Positions 1-7,809 are shown, counted from the first letter of the stretch. The stretch is 64,000 nucleotides of DNA from Sphingosinicella sp. LHD-64 (GCF_031157375.1 NZ_JAVIFV010000003.1:694001-758000); one strand, 5' to 3'. The notes: generated from the sequence alone by a model not told the origin. Numbers and translations are program-made.

Positions 1-2
1 AC

Positions 3-266
3 ATGCTGCAGAAGGCCGGTGCGAAGCTGACCATGCGCGACTTCGTGTCGCAGCTGGCGACGATCCGCACCATCGCCGGCGCCTACGGCATGATCCCGGT
101 CGTCTGCCTTGCCGAGGCGCTGGAGCGGGCGGTGCGCAACCAGCCGCGCGGCTGCCCGGCCGACATCTATTTCGAGCGGCTGCGTGACGCGGTCGGCTGC
201 GGCCCGACCGCGGCCACGGTGAGCGAGCCGATGCTCGCCACCATCTCGCTCCGCATGCGCGCCTGA
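3..266 (+). CDS. Small conserved-type hypothetical protein (possibly 5'-partial)
   Basis: An 87-residue reading frame begins at the third base of the window, so the true start may lie outside and the visible ATG may be internal. The protein is mostly helical in appearance, has no signal peptide or membrane segment, and carries isolated Cys residues near positions 36, 51 and 66. Codon use is GC-rich like the neighbours. It ends 10 bases before the downstream membrane protein gene, which suggests cotranscription. I do not recognise the family and assign no function. Confidence 0.5.
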   Translation: MLQKAGAKLTMRDFVSQLATIRTIAGAYGMIPVVCLAEALERAVRNQPRGCPADIYFERLRDAVGCGPTAATVSEPMLATISLRMRA

Positions 267-276
267 TCCTCAGGCG

Positions 277-840
277 ATGGACGCGCTCGTCACCGCCTTC
301 GTCGCGGCCTTCCTCGCCGGATGGGGCGATCCGACCCAGCGCGTGACAGCGCGTCTCTCGGCACGGACCGGGCGCCCCGGGCTCGTCATCCTCGGCCTGC
401 TCGCGGCCATCGTCGCCAGCAGCGTCGTCGCGGGAGCGGCCGGCGTGCTGGTCGCCGGCACCGTCCCGGTCCGCGCGATGAGCCTGATGGTTGCACTGGC
501 GCTGCTGTACAGCGGCGTTGCCGGCCTGATCCCTCGCCGCGACCCGTCGCTTGGCTCGATGACGCTTCCCGCCGTCCTCATCGCGGCGATCCTCTCCCTC
601 GCGGCCGAGATGGGCGAGCGCGCCCAGTTCCTGACCTTCGCACTGGCCGGCCGGTTCGACAGCCTCCCGCTCACGGCGGCCGGCGCGGCGGCGGGAACGC
701 TGGCTGCCTGCCTTCCCGCGGCCCTCCTCGGCGACGCGTTCTTCGGGGCCGTGCCGCTGCGCGCCATCCGCTACGCCGTCGCCGGCCTGTTCCTGATCGC
801 GGGCTTCATCGTCGCCGTCGGCGCGCTCGGGCTTGCCTGA
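277..840 (+). CDS. TMEM165/GDT1 (UPF0016)-like membrane protein with degenerate motifs
   Basis: This 187-residue protein is almost entirely hydrophobic, with about six predicted membrane segments in two similar halves. That is the architecture of the GDT1/TMEM165 family, whose members move Mn2+ or Ca2+ against protons. The family signature E-x-G-D-[KR]-[TS] should appear once per half. Here the first copy reads W-G-D-P-T around residues 16-20 and the second E-M-G-E-R-A around 111-116, so key acidic and basic positions are altered. The fold assignment is reasonable, but transport activity is uncertain. The alpha/beta hydrolase gene follows after 26 bases and may be in the same operon. Confidence 0.6.
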   Translation: MDALVTAFVAAFLAGWGDPTQRVTARLSARTGRPGLVILGLLAAIVASSVVAGAAGVLVAGTVPVRAMSLMVALALLYSGVAGLIPRRDPSLGSMTLPAVLIAAILSLAAEMGERAQFLTFALAGRFDSLPLTAAGAAAGTLAACLPAALLGDAFFGAVPLRAIRYAVAGLFLIAGFIVAVGALGLA

Positions 841-866
841 TCGAAGCCTGGTGGCATGGTGCCGCA

Positions 867-1895
867 ATGCGGGCGGCGAAACCGGTCCTTGCAGTGCTGG
901 CGCTCAGCGCCCTCGTTCTGGCGGGGACGTGGACGGCGGGCTGGTTCTTCGCCCGTCCGATCAACCATCCGGTGCCGCCGCCGGATCCGCCCGGCCGGGT
1001 CGTGCACCTGACCGCCAGCGACGGGGTGCGGATCGAAGGCAGCTACTGGCCGGGCGAGCGGGAGGAAGGCCCGGCGATCCTCCTTCTCCATGGCATCAAT
1101 GCGTCGCGCGAGATGTTCGACGCCCATGCGCGCTGGCTCAACGGTCTAGGTTATGCCGTCCTGGCGATCGACTTCCGCGGGCAAGGCGGGTCCGACGCCG
1201 TGCCGCGCACCTTCGGCTGGAACGAGACCCGCGATGCGCGGGCCGCGCTCGATTTCCTGCGGCGCCTGCATCCCGCGCGCAGGGTCGGGATCATCGGGGT
1301 CTCGATGGGCGGTGCGGCGGCGTTGATGGGCGAGGAGGGGCCGCTGCCGGTCGAGGCGATGGTGCTGCAGGCCGTCTATCCGAACCTGCGCACGGCGGTC
1401 GCCAATCGCGCCAACCGTGCCGGATCGCCGGTCCTCACTTTCTTCGCGGAGCCATTGCTCAGCTACCAGTCCTGGCCCCGCCACGGCGTCCGGCCGGAAG
1501 CGATCTCGCCGATCGGAGGCCTTGCACGCTATCCGGGCGACGTCCTCGTCATCGGCGGCGAAACCGATCTCAGCACGCTCCCGGTCGACACCGTCGCGAT
1601 GTACCGGGCGGCGCCGGGGCGCAAGGCGCTGTGGCTGGTCGACGGCGCCAGCCATGTCGAAACCTCGAACCTCTGGTCGGAACCCTATCGCCGCCATGTC
1701 CGCTGCCTGTTCGCCCGGACGCTCGGGGAACCTGCCCGGGCCCGGCACCGGCCTGCGGTTGATCAGCGGCGCGGCCCGATCGTCACCAGCCAGAAGTCCG
1801 GCACCGCGCCGATCCGGAGCGGCAGGATGCTGGTGCCGAGGCCGGCGCTGACGACGAGCGTACGGCCGTTCTCGTCGATCCGCCCACAGGCATAG
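867..1895 (+). CDS. Membrane-anchored alpha/beta hydrolase
   Basis: The 342-residue protein has an N-terminal membrane segment (about residues 5-27) followed by an alpha/beta hydrolase domain. An oxyanion-loop HG lies near residue 75, the nucleophile elbow G-V-S-M-G gives Ser146, and the likely acid and base are Asp234 (G-E-T-D) and His263 (A-S-H). The catalytic domain should therefore face the periplasm. No earlier stop closes the frame, so about 45 C-terminal residues, rich in Arg and Pro, lie opposite the end of the convergent metallophosphoesterase gene. That tail is probably not part of the fold. Substrate is unknown; peptidase, esterase or lipase are all possible. Confidence 0.75.
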   Translation: MRAAKPVLAVLALSALVLAGTWTAGWFFARPINHPVPPPDPPGRVVHLTASDGVRIEGSYWPGEREEGPAILLLHGINASREMFDAHARWLNGLGYAVLAIDFRGQGGSDAVPRTFGWNETRDARAALDFLRRLHPARRVGIIGVSMGGAAALMGEEGPLPVEAMVLQAVYPNLRTAVANRANRAGSPVLTFFAEPLLSYQSWPRHGVRPEAISPIGGLARYPGDVLVIGGETDLSTLPVDTVAMYRAAPGRKALWLVDGASHVETSNLWSEPYRRHVRCLFARTLGEPARARHRPAVDQRRGPIVTSQKSGTAPIRSGRMLVPRPALTTSVRPFSSIRPQA

Positions 1896-2596
1896 CGCTC
1901 GCCATAAGCCGACATGGTCGAGATCGCGCCGACCAGGGGCAGCCGGATCTGGCCGCAATGGGTATGGCCAGCGAGCATCAACCCCACATCGCGGGGGAGT
2001 TTCGGAAACGGATCAGGGCTGTGGCTGAGCATGACGCGGGCGCCCGGCAGGCGTCGCATCGCCGCGACCGTGGCCGGAAGATCGGCATGATCGGTGAACG
2101 CATCGTCCAGCCCGCCGATGACGAGCGGCCCGCGCGCCACAGCGCCGTTGTCCACCACCGTCACGCCGGCCTCCGACAGTGCCGAGCGCATCGCCGCGGC
2201 ATCGCGCCAATGATCGTGATTGCCGAGCACCGCCGCCGTCCCGAACCGGGCGCGCAAGCCGGCCAAGGGCGCGATGCTCTCGTCAATGGCGTAGAAGCGG
2301 GTTGCCGTCCGCTTGTCGCTTACGAAGTCGCCGGCAATCAGCACGATGTCCGGCCGGAGCCGATTCACCGCCTCCACGATCCGTGCCAGCCGCGCCGGCG
2401 GCATGTCTGGTCCGGCGACGTGGATGTCGGTCAGCAGCACCGCGCGGACCGGCGGGGCGCCGGCGGGCCAGCCCGCCAGGCCGGCGCGGGTCTCGCGCAC
2501 GACCGGATCGGCCGTCGCGGTCCGGTAGCCCCAGGCGACCAGACCTACGCCCAGAAGCGCGAGGACGACCATTATGAAGACGATCTTACGAACCAT
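1763..2596 (-). CDS. Membrane-anchored calcineurin-like metallophosphoesterase
   Basis: This is a 277-residue protein when read from the second Met cluster; a start 30 bases further upstream is also open but lacks a better ribosome site. An N-terminal membrane anchor (residues 4-22) precedes a complete metallophosphoesterase motif set: D-I-H (57-59), G-D-F (89-91), G-N-H-D (125-128), a later H-S, and G-H-T-H-C-G-Q. These residues bind the two metals. The arrangement resembles YkuE/LpxH-like phosphoesterases that hydrolyse phosphodiesters at the membrane surface. The last 133 bases overlap the convergent hydrolase gene on the other strand. Confidence 0.85.
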   Translation of the reverse strand: MVRKIVFIMVVLALLGVGLVAWGYRTATADPVVRETRAGLAGWPAGAPPVRAVLLTDIHVAGPDMPPARLARIVEAVNRLRPDIVLIAGDFVSDKRTATRFYAIDESIAPLAGLRARFGTAAVLGNHDHWRDAAAMRSALSEAGVTVVDNGAVARGPLVIGGLDDAFTDHADLPATVAAMRRLPGARVMLSHSPDPFPKLPRDVGLMLAGHTHCGQIRLPLVGAISTMSAYGERYACGRIDENGRTLVVSAGLGTSILPLRIGAVPDFWLVTIGPRR

Positions 2597-2737
2597 GGCC
2601 TTCCGATAGCCGACCGCCGTCATCACCGCATCCGATCACCGAGATCGAAATTTGCCGTCGTAACTTTCCGGTGGTTCGCTCATTGAGGGCTTCCTATCTT
2701 CAGCGCTGACCCCGAACGATTCCCCGAGGAGGCAAAT

Positions 2738-3226
2738 ATGTCCAGTTCCAAGCTCAGCACGCCCACCGATCTCGCCAGCAACGCCGCCAAGTCGGTCGCC
2801 GACGCGCTGAACGGCATCCTCGCCGACAGCTACGCGCTCTATCTCAAGACCAAGAATTTCCACTGGCACGTCTCGGGCCCGCATTTCCGCGACTATCACC
2901 TGCTGCTCGACGAGCAGGCGGCGCAGATCCTCGCCAGCACCGACGCGATCGCCGAGCGGGTGCGCAAGACCGGCAACACCACCCTGCGCTCGATCGGCGA
3001 CATCGCCCGGCGCCAGACGATCAAGGACAACGACCAGGACTTCGTATCGGCCAAGGACATGCTGGCCGAGCTGCGCGAGGACAATCTGAAGCTGGTCGAG
3101 CAGCTGCGCGAGGCCAAGGAGATCGTCGACGCGGCGAAGGACAATGCGACCTCCGGCATCCTCGACGACTGGACCGACGAGGCCGAGGAGCGGGCGTGGT
3201 TCCTGTTCGAGGCCAGCCGGACCTGA
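2738..3226 (+). CDS. dps: Dps, DNA-binding ferritin-like protein
   Basis: The 162-residue product matches the Dps family throughout: a short Lys/Ser-rich N-terminal tail, then a four-helix ferritin-like domain. The inter-subunit ferroxidase ligands are visible as K-N-F-H-W-H (around 40-45) and F-R-D-Y-H...L-D-E (51-61). Dps dodecamers oxidise Fe2+ with H2O2, store iron, and protect and compact DNA in stationary or oxidative stress. A strong ribosome site, GAGGAGG, lies eight bases before the ATG. The gene stands alone between the divergent phosphoesterase and the DNA ligase that follows on the same strand. Confidence 0.95.
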   Translation: MSSSKLSTPTDLASNAAKSVADALNGILADSYALYLKTKNFHWHVSGPHFRDYHLLLDEQAAQILASTDAIAERVRKTGNTTLRSIGDIARRQTIKDNDQDFVSAKDMLAELREDNLKLVEQLREAKEIVDAAKDNATSGILDDWTDEAEERAWFLFEASRT

Positions 3227-3256
3227 TCGCACCCGTCAGGCGTTGGCTGGCCTGAC

Positions 3257-4861
3257 ATGCGGGCCTTCTCCCAGCTTCTCGACGCGCTCGTCTATACCCG
3301 CTCGCGCACCGCGAAGCTGCGGCTGATCGGCGATTACCTCAGGCGCACGCCCGATCCAGACCGCGGTTATGCGCTGGCGGCGCTGACCGGCGAATTGAAC
3401 CTGCCGGCGGTGAAGCCCGCGGCGATCCGGGCGATCGCCGAGGAACGGGTCGATCCGGTGCTGCTCTACATGAGCCGCGACTATGTCGGCGACATGGCCG
3501 AGACCGTGTCGCTGCTCTGGCCCAAGCCGGAAGGTGGCGGCAGCGATCTCGACGACGGGACGCTGAGGCTCGCCAATGTCGTCGAGCGGCTGGCGAGCCT
3601 TGGTCGGGCCGAAGCGCCGGGCGCGCTCGCGGCGATGCTCGATCAGCTCGATCCGAGCGGCCGCTTCGCGCTGCTGAAGCTCGCGACCGGGGCGCTCCGG
3701 ATCGGCATCTCGGCGCGGCTCGCCAAGGTGGCGCTGGCCGAGGCGTTCGACCTCGATGTCGATGCGGTCGAGGAAGTGTGGCACGGCCTTGCGCCGCCCT
3801 ACCTTCCGATCTTCGCCTGGGCGGAGGGACGCGGCGTGCAGCCGACCGCGGGCAACGTGCCGGTCTTTCGTCCGTTCATGCTCGCCCATCCGCTCGAGGA
3901 GGGCACGGTCTCACTGGACGACTATGCCGCCGAGTGGAAGTGGGACGGCATCCGGGTCCAGCTCGTCCGCGCCGGCGGCGAGACCCGGCTCTACAGCCGC
4001 GCCGGCGACGACGTGACCAGGAGCTTCCCCGACGTTGCCGGGGCCTTCGACGTCGAGGGCGTGCTCGACGGCGAGCTGCTGGTGCGGGGCACGGCACAGG
4101 GCGGCGAAGCGGGCGGTGCGGCGAGCTTCAACGCGCTCCAGCAGCGCCTTGGACGCAAGCAGGTCTCGGCGAAGATGCGCGCCGATTATCCGGCGTTCGT
4201 CCGGCTCTATGACATATTGTTCGATGGGCCCGAGGATCTGCGCGCCCAGACCTGGGCGGCGCGACGGGGCCGGCTGGAGGCATTCGTGCCGCGGCTCGAC
4301 CCCGTCCGCTTCGACGTCTCCGCGCTGATCGACGCCCCCGACTTCGCGGCCCTTGAAGAAATCCGCACCGGCGCCCGCGACGCGGCGATCGAGGGGATCA
4401 TGCTGAAGCGGCGCGACAGCCCCTATGTCTCGGGCCGCCGCGCCGGCCTGTGGTACAAATGGAAGCGCGACCCGCTCACCGCCGATTGCGTGCTGATGTA
4501 TGCCCAGCGCGGCAGCGGCAAGCGCTCCTCCTATTATTCCGACTACACGTTCGGCTGCTGGAGCGGTGCGCCGGATTCGGGCGCCGAGCTGCTTCCGGTC
4601 GGCAAGGCCTATTTCGGCTTCACCGACGAGGAGCTGAAATGGCTCGACCGGTTCGTGCGGGGCCACACCATCGCGCGCTTCGGCCCGGTCCGGGAGGTGG
4701 AGAAGACGCTGGTGCTCGAAGTCGCCTTCGATTCCATCCACCTGAGCAAACGCCACAAATCGGGCCTCGCCATGCGCTTCCCGCGCATCTCGCGCATCCG
4801 CACCGACAAGCCCGCGCACGAGGCGGACACGATCGAGGCGCTGATGCGCCTGGCGACCTGA
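3257..4861 (+). CDS. ATP-dependent DNA ligase (cisplatin-damage-response type)
   Basis: The 534-residue protein has an N-terminal alpha-helical DNA-binding domain (about 1-200), the adenylation domain with K-W-D-G at 228-231 where Lys228 takes the AMP, and an OB-fold C-terminal domain containing Y-K-W-K-R-D motif V around 398-403. Length and order fit the alphaproteobacterial ATP-dependent ligase associated with interstrand crosslink and cisplatin damage response. In many relatives this ligase is coded with a ligase-associated exonuclease and an Lhr-type helicase; neither is next to it here. It follows dps by 30 bases, so a DNA-protection operon is possible. Confidence 0.9.
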   Translation: MRAFSQLLDALVYTRSRTAKLRLIGDYLRRTPDPDRGYALAALTGELNLPAVKPAAIRAIAEERVDPVLLYMSRDYVGDMAETVSLLWPKPEGGGSDLDDGTLRLANVVERLASLGRAEAPGALAAMLDQLDPSGRFALLKLATGALRIGISARLAKVALAEAFDLDVDAVEEVWHGLAPPYLPIFAWAEGRGVQPTAGNVPVFRPFMLAHPLEEGTVSLDDYAAEWKWDGIRVQLVRAGGETRLYSRAGDDVTRSFPDVAGAFDVEGVLDGELLVRGTAQGGEAGGAASFNALQQRLGRKQVSAKMRADYPAFVRLYDILFDGPEDLRAQTWAARRGRLEAFVPRLDPVRFDVSALIDAPDFAALEEIRTGARDAAIEGIMLKRRDSPYVSGRRAGLWYKWKRDPLTADCVLMYAQRGSGKRSSYYSDYTFGCWSGAPDSGAELLPVGKAYFGFTDEELKWLDRFVRGHTIARFGPVREVEKTLVLEVAFDSIHLSKRHKSGLAMRFPRISRIRTDKPAHEADTIEALMRLAT

Positions 4862-5001
4862 CGGGCATTTCCGGCGCGTTAACCTCCGGGCCGCGGCCAT
4901 CCCGGTACGGGACGGCCGAAAATCGCGTGATGACAAGACCTTGGCCGGAGATCAAGGAACCGTCGGCGCAAGCCCGTCTTGCGCGAGAAGAGAGATCCAA
5001 A

Positions 5002-5247
5002 ATGGCCAAGGCATTGCCGGCCACCGCGCCCGCCAGGGGCCTGTTCTACGATCCGGCACGGCGCGGCTATGCCGCCGTGTACCGCGAGAACGAGCTCAAC
5101 CACTGCCCCGGCTGCGGCCGGACGCACTGGCATATCGGACGCACCACCGCCGAATGCGGCTTCTGCGCCACCGCGCTGCCGCTCGCCTCCGCGACAAGCC
5201 AGGGCATGCGCGGCCTGTTCCGCAGCCACCGCCCGATCGCGGCCTAG
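5002..5247 (+). CDS. Small zinc-ribbon protein, unknown function
   Basis: The 81-residue protein has a C-P-G-C-G knuckle and, 20 residues later, C-G-F-C, giving four Cys ligands typical of a zinc ribbon. Hydrophobic and basic residues surround it; there is no membrane segment. A purine-rich site (GAGAAGAGAGA) precedes the chosen ATG. An in-frame ATG at 4930 would add 24 residues but has no clear ribosome site. The amber stop codon lies in a CTAG that is the exact left boundary of the IS481-derived element downstream. The role is unknown; short ribbons of this type often bind nucleic acid or partner proteins. Confidence 0.65.
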   Translation: MAKALPATAPARGLFYDPARRGYAAVYRENELNHCPGCGRTHWHIGRTTAECGFCATALPLASATSQGMRGLFRSHRPIAA

Positions 5248-5334
5248 GTGGTTGGTCCCGTGGAGTGGTGATACGGGTGATCATCATGCGTGGCGGGAGG
5301 AGCTATGGGTCAGGTTCTACACGGGACCAAACAA
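5248..5334 (+). mobile_element. 87-bp MITE-like derivative of an IS481-family element
   Basis: The segment starts and ends with copies of the same inverted repeat (GGTCCCGTG and CACGGGACC with short flanks), and CTAG flanks both sides (5244-5247 and 5335-5338). CTAG-centred target duplication is known for IS481. About 60 bases inside the left end, including the ribosome site and the transposase start codons M-G-Q-V-L-H-G, closely match the longer element at 29145-29584. After those codons the sequence jumps straight to the right terminal repeat. It is thus a non-autonomous internal-deletion derivative that could be moved only in trans. Confidence 0.8.
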
Positions 5335-5378
5335 CTAGAGGCTCAGCGTAGTCTGAAACGCAGCCATCAGACTTGCAT

Positions 5379-5522
5379 CGTCGTTGCGAGGAGCGAAGCG
5401 ACGAAGATGCACAGGTCGCCATGGCCCCCGGACATGGCTGCGGCCTGCGGGGCAGGCCGCACCTGTGCATCTAGCTGACTCGAAGGCCGCACTGGATTGC
5501 TTCGCTGTGCTCGCAATGACGA
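5379..5522. repeat. Composite nested inverted repeat (REP-like)
   Basis: The outer arms read CGTCGTTGCGAGGAGCGAAG at the left and a near complement ending in CTCGCAATGACGA at the right, the same unit found at 24390-24474. Between them lies a second, unrelated pair of perfect 11-base arms (GATGCACAGGT at 5406-5416 and its complement at 5461-5471). These enclose a third hairpin (GCGGCCTG at 5440-5447 with CAGGCCGC at 5453-5460). The whole 144 bases can fold into one long structure in either strand. It sits between the IS481 derivative and the 3' end of the Crp/Fnr gene and does not code for a protein. Confidence 0.75.
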
Positions 5523-5528
5523 AATGTT

Positions 5529-6248
5529 CTAGATCGGGCGCCGGTCCAGATAGAGATAGGCGGGACGGAACTCGGCGATGCGCTCGAGCCCGGCGCGGTC
5601 GAGCATCGTCACCCGGCCACCCCGGAACTCGACGAGGCGCCGCTCGCGCAGCTGGCGGAGCACGCGGTTGACGTGGACCGAGGTGAGGCCGACGCATTCG
5701 GCGATCTCGGTCTGGGTGAACTTGAAGTCGTAGCCGGCCTCCTCCGCCAGGCCGACGATCTCGAGCCGCGCCTGCAGCTCGCAGAACAGGTGCGCGACCC
5801 GCGCGATCGCGCTGCGCCGGCCGAGCGAAAGCTCCCATTCGCGATGCATGGCGGCGTCGAGATTGGTCGAGAACCAGAACAGGCGGGTGAGATGCGGCTC
5901 CTCCTCGGTCATCGCCTTCAGCCGCTCGTGCGGCACGAGCACGACCTTGCAGCGCGTCATCGCCATCACATTGTGGTCGAGCCGCTTCAGCGTGAAGCTG
6001 TGCAGGTCGAGGAAATCGCCGGGGACGTGGATGGCCGAGATCTGCCGACCGCCGTCGCGCAGGTCCTTGTAGCGGCACATCATGCCTTCGAGCAGCAGCG
6101 AGGAGAAATCGAGCGGCTCGCCCTCCTGGATCACCGTCTTGTCGGCGGGATAGTCGCGGATCTCGCCGGCGAGGCGCCCGAGGGCAAGTTCCTCCAGATC
6201 GGCAATTTCATCTCGCGCGCGCAGCTTGCGCAGGAGGTAGTCGATCAT
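5529..6248 (-). CDS. Crp/Fnr-family transcriptional regulator
   Basis: The 239-residue protein has an N-terminal cyclic-nucleotide-binding-like beta-roll (about 20-130), a long dimer helix, and a C-terminal winged helix-turn-helix in which the recognition stretch T-Q-T-E-I-A-E-C-V-G-L-T-S-V-H-V-N-R lies near 180-197. It lacks the Cys cluster of Fnr and the residues that define a cAMP pocket cannot be confirmed, so the signal is unknown. Relatives of this short type in alphaproteobacteria respond to redox, oxygen or nutrient stress. It is coded alone, next to a DUF6894 gene in the same direction 16 bases upstream. Confidence 0.85.
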   Translation of the reverse strand: MIDYLLRKLRARDEIADLEELALGRLAGEIRDYPADKTVIQEGEPLDFSSLLLEGMMCRYKDLRDGGRQISAIHVPGDFLDLHSFTLKRLDHNVMAMTRCKVVLVPHERLKAMTEEEPHLTRLFWFSTNLDAAMHREWELSLGRRSAIARVAHLFCELQARLEIVGLAEEAGYDFKFTQTEIAECVGLTSVHVNRVLRQLRERRLVEFRGGRVTMLDRAGLERIAEFRPAYLYLDRRPI

Positions 6249-6264
6249 GTCGTGTCGGAGCCCC

Positions 6265-6510
6265 TCAGCCGTCCAGCCGCAGGTCGAACGCCTCGTGGAA
6301 CGGCACAGCGAGAAGCGTTTCGCCCGTCGCGTTGCTTATCACGATGGCGCCGGTGAGGTCGATCCGGCCATCCCGCGCCTCCTCCGCCACGATCGAGCGG
6401 ATGCCCTCGATCGCGCGCTCGCGCGCGTCCGGAATGCCCGAAAGGTCGACCCCTTCCTCGTCCCGCACATCGCCGATGCCGTTCTGGATATGGAGATAGT
6501 AGCGCGGCAC
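6265..6510 (-). CDS. DUF6894-type small protein
   Basis: The 81-residue protein begins with P-R-Y-Y-L-H after a GTG start and contains the D-x-E-G-V-D-L sequence and the helix A-R-E-R-A-I-E-G-I-R typical of the DUF6894 family. These are small cytosolic proteins found in many copies in alphaproteobacteria and of unknown role. The GTG start is preferred because the family begins at this point and an AGGTGA ribosome site lies six bases before it; the frame stays open upstream without family character. The gene is followed by the Crp/Fnr regulator after 16 bases. Confidence 0.7.
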   Translation of the reverse strand: MPRYYLHIQNGIGDVRDEEGVDLSGIPDARERAIEGIRSIVAEEARDGRIDLTGAIVISNATGETLLAVPFHEAFDLRLDG

Positions 6511-6624
6511 GACGGTCACCTGACTAGAGGAAGCGCGGGGAAGAACCGTCGCCGCGGGGCGCTGGTTCCGGCACCCTTGATGGAGGTTAGGGTCGGCACG
6601 GTCGCGACATGCTAGCGACAGGCG

Positions 6625-6855
6625 ATGCCGTGCTATCAGCTCTATCTCATGGACCCGCATTCGGGGCATATCGACCGGATCGACCAGCTTTATGCGGGGG
6701 ACGATGTCGAGGCGATCTCCCTCGCCAGGCAGACCAAGCGAAAGGTGCCGGTGGAAGTGTGGCGGGACGGCCGCAAGATCGTGCGGATCGACGCGGCGCC
6801 GGGGGTATGGGCACGCTACCAGGCCGGCGACCTGACGCCGTCGCGAACGGACTGA
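6625..6855 (+). CDS. Small hypothetical protein
   Basis: The 76-residue product is hydrophilic with no signal peptide or membrane segment. It has the sequence pattern Y-x-L-Y-L-x-D at the N terminus and a central D-D-V-E-A-I-S-L-A helix, which makes it look like a distant relative of the DUF6894-type protein coded divergently just upstream: both have an aromatic N-terminal strand, then an acidic link and a helix. This relation is an inference from pattern only. Function unknown. It converges with the YbaK gene four bases downstream. Confidence 0.55.
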   Translation: MPCYQLYLMDPHSGHIDRIDQLYAGDDVEAISLARQTKRKVPVEVWRDGRKIVRIDAAPGVWARYQAGDLTPSRTD

Positions 6856-6859
6856 CCGC

Positions 6860-7327
6860 TCAGTCCGGCGGGCGGCACGCGTCGACCCAGCCCCGCGACA
6901 CCAGGGCGGCGAGCCGGTCGGGCGCGACCTCGACCGAGCTGTTCAAGGAGCCGGCTGCGGGAAAGACCGTGGCGTAGCCCTTGAGCGACACGTCGCAATA
7001 GACGGGGAGCGGGCTCGCCAGGCCGAATGGGCAGACGCCACCGACCGGATGGCCGGTGAGCGCCAGCGTCTCCTCCGGCCCCAGCATGCGCGGGCGGCCG
7101 CCGAACGCGGCTTTGGCCTTGCCGTTGTCGAGCCGCGCATCGCCGCGGGCGACGAGCAGGAACACCTCACCGTTGACGCGCACCGCCAGCGTCTTGGCGA
7201 TCCGCGCCGGTTCGACGCCCAGCGCCCCGGCGGCCTCCGCGACCGTCGCGGTGCTGGTTGCGACTTCGATGATCGGGAGGTCGGGCGCATGCGCGGCCAG
7301 CCAGGCACGGACGGATTCGAGGCTCAT
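6860..7327 (-). CDS. YbaK/EbsC-family aminoacyl-tRNA deacylase
   Basis: The 155-residue single-domain protein fits the YbaK/ProX editing family, which hydrolyses mischarged tRNA in trans. The conserved Lys that binds the substrate is present in R-I-A-K-T-L-A at position 45, followed by the strands V-F-L-L-V-A-R-G-D and the G-x-x-P-x-G-x-x-C-P-F-G loop near 93-102. The exact substrate (for example Cys-tRNA-Pro or Ala-tRNA-Pro) cannot be read from the sequence. The gene is coded alone; no prolyl-tRNA synthetase is nearby. Confidence 0.88.
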   Translation of the reverse strand: MSLESVRAWLAAHAPDLPIIEVATSTATVAEAAGALGVEPARIAKTLAVRVNGEVFLLVARGDARLDNGKAKAAFGGRPRMLGPEETLALTGHPVGGVCPFGLASPLPVYCDVSLKGYATVFPAAGSLNSSVEVAPDRLAALVSRGWVDACRPPD

Positions 7328-7446
7328 GGAGCCGGCTCTACCGGGGCGCGCCGTCCGCCGCCAAGGGCCGCTTTGAACGCACCGGTCCTTTCATGCTAGG
7401 TTCAAGCCGCCGCGGCCAGTCGGCCGGGCGCAAGCAGGAGACGTGG

Positions 7447-7809
7447 ATGGCGTTCGCGCCGCGGACATGGCTGTATCTGACGTGCCTGTGGCTCTCGATC
7501 GCCACGGCGCTGGGCCATGCCGTCGCGCCGGTCGGCTCGCCGCTGGCAAGGACCGCCGGCTCCGCCTTCTCCGCCTCGACCACCGACGTCGCGCTCGCGG
7601 CACCCCGCATCGGGCTCGCATCCGCGAAGCCGACCGCGATCGACGACGGTGGCCCCTTCGCGGGCGACATGCCGTTCATCGGCAGCCCGGCCGCCGCAGT
7701 GCCGGCCCGGTTCGTCGAAGACATCTCCTTCCAGCCGGTACCGGCAGATCCGGTCCCTTCGTTCCCGCGTTCCAAAGGTTTCGACGCCCGCGCCCCGCCG
7801 CGCGTCTGA
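7447..7809 (+). CDS. Small exported hypothetical protein
   Basis: The 120-residue product starts with a hydrophobic stretch (about residues 8-24) that looks like a signal peptide or anchor, followed by a low-complexity region rich in Ala, Pro, Ser and Phe with no recognisable domain. The start at 7447 is chosen because AGGAGA lies just upstream; an in-frame ATG at 7393 has no such site. The function is unknown. A cytosolic coiled protein with a C-terminal anchor is coded 76 bases further on. Confidence 0.5.
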   Translation: MAFAPRTWLYLTCLWLSIATALGHAVAPVGSPLARTAGSAFSASTTDVALAAPRIGLASAKPTAIDDGGPFAGDMPFIGSPAAAVPARFVEDISFQPVPADPVPSFPRSKGFDARAPPRV

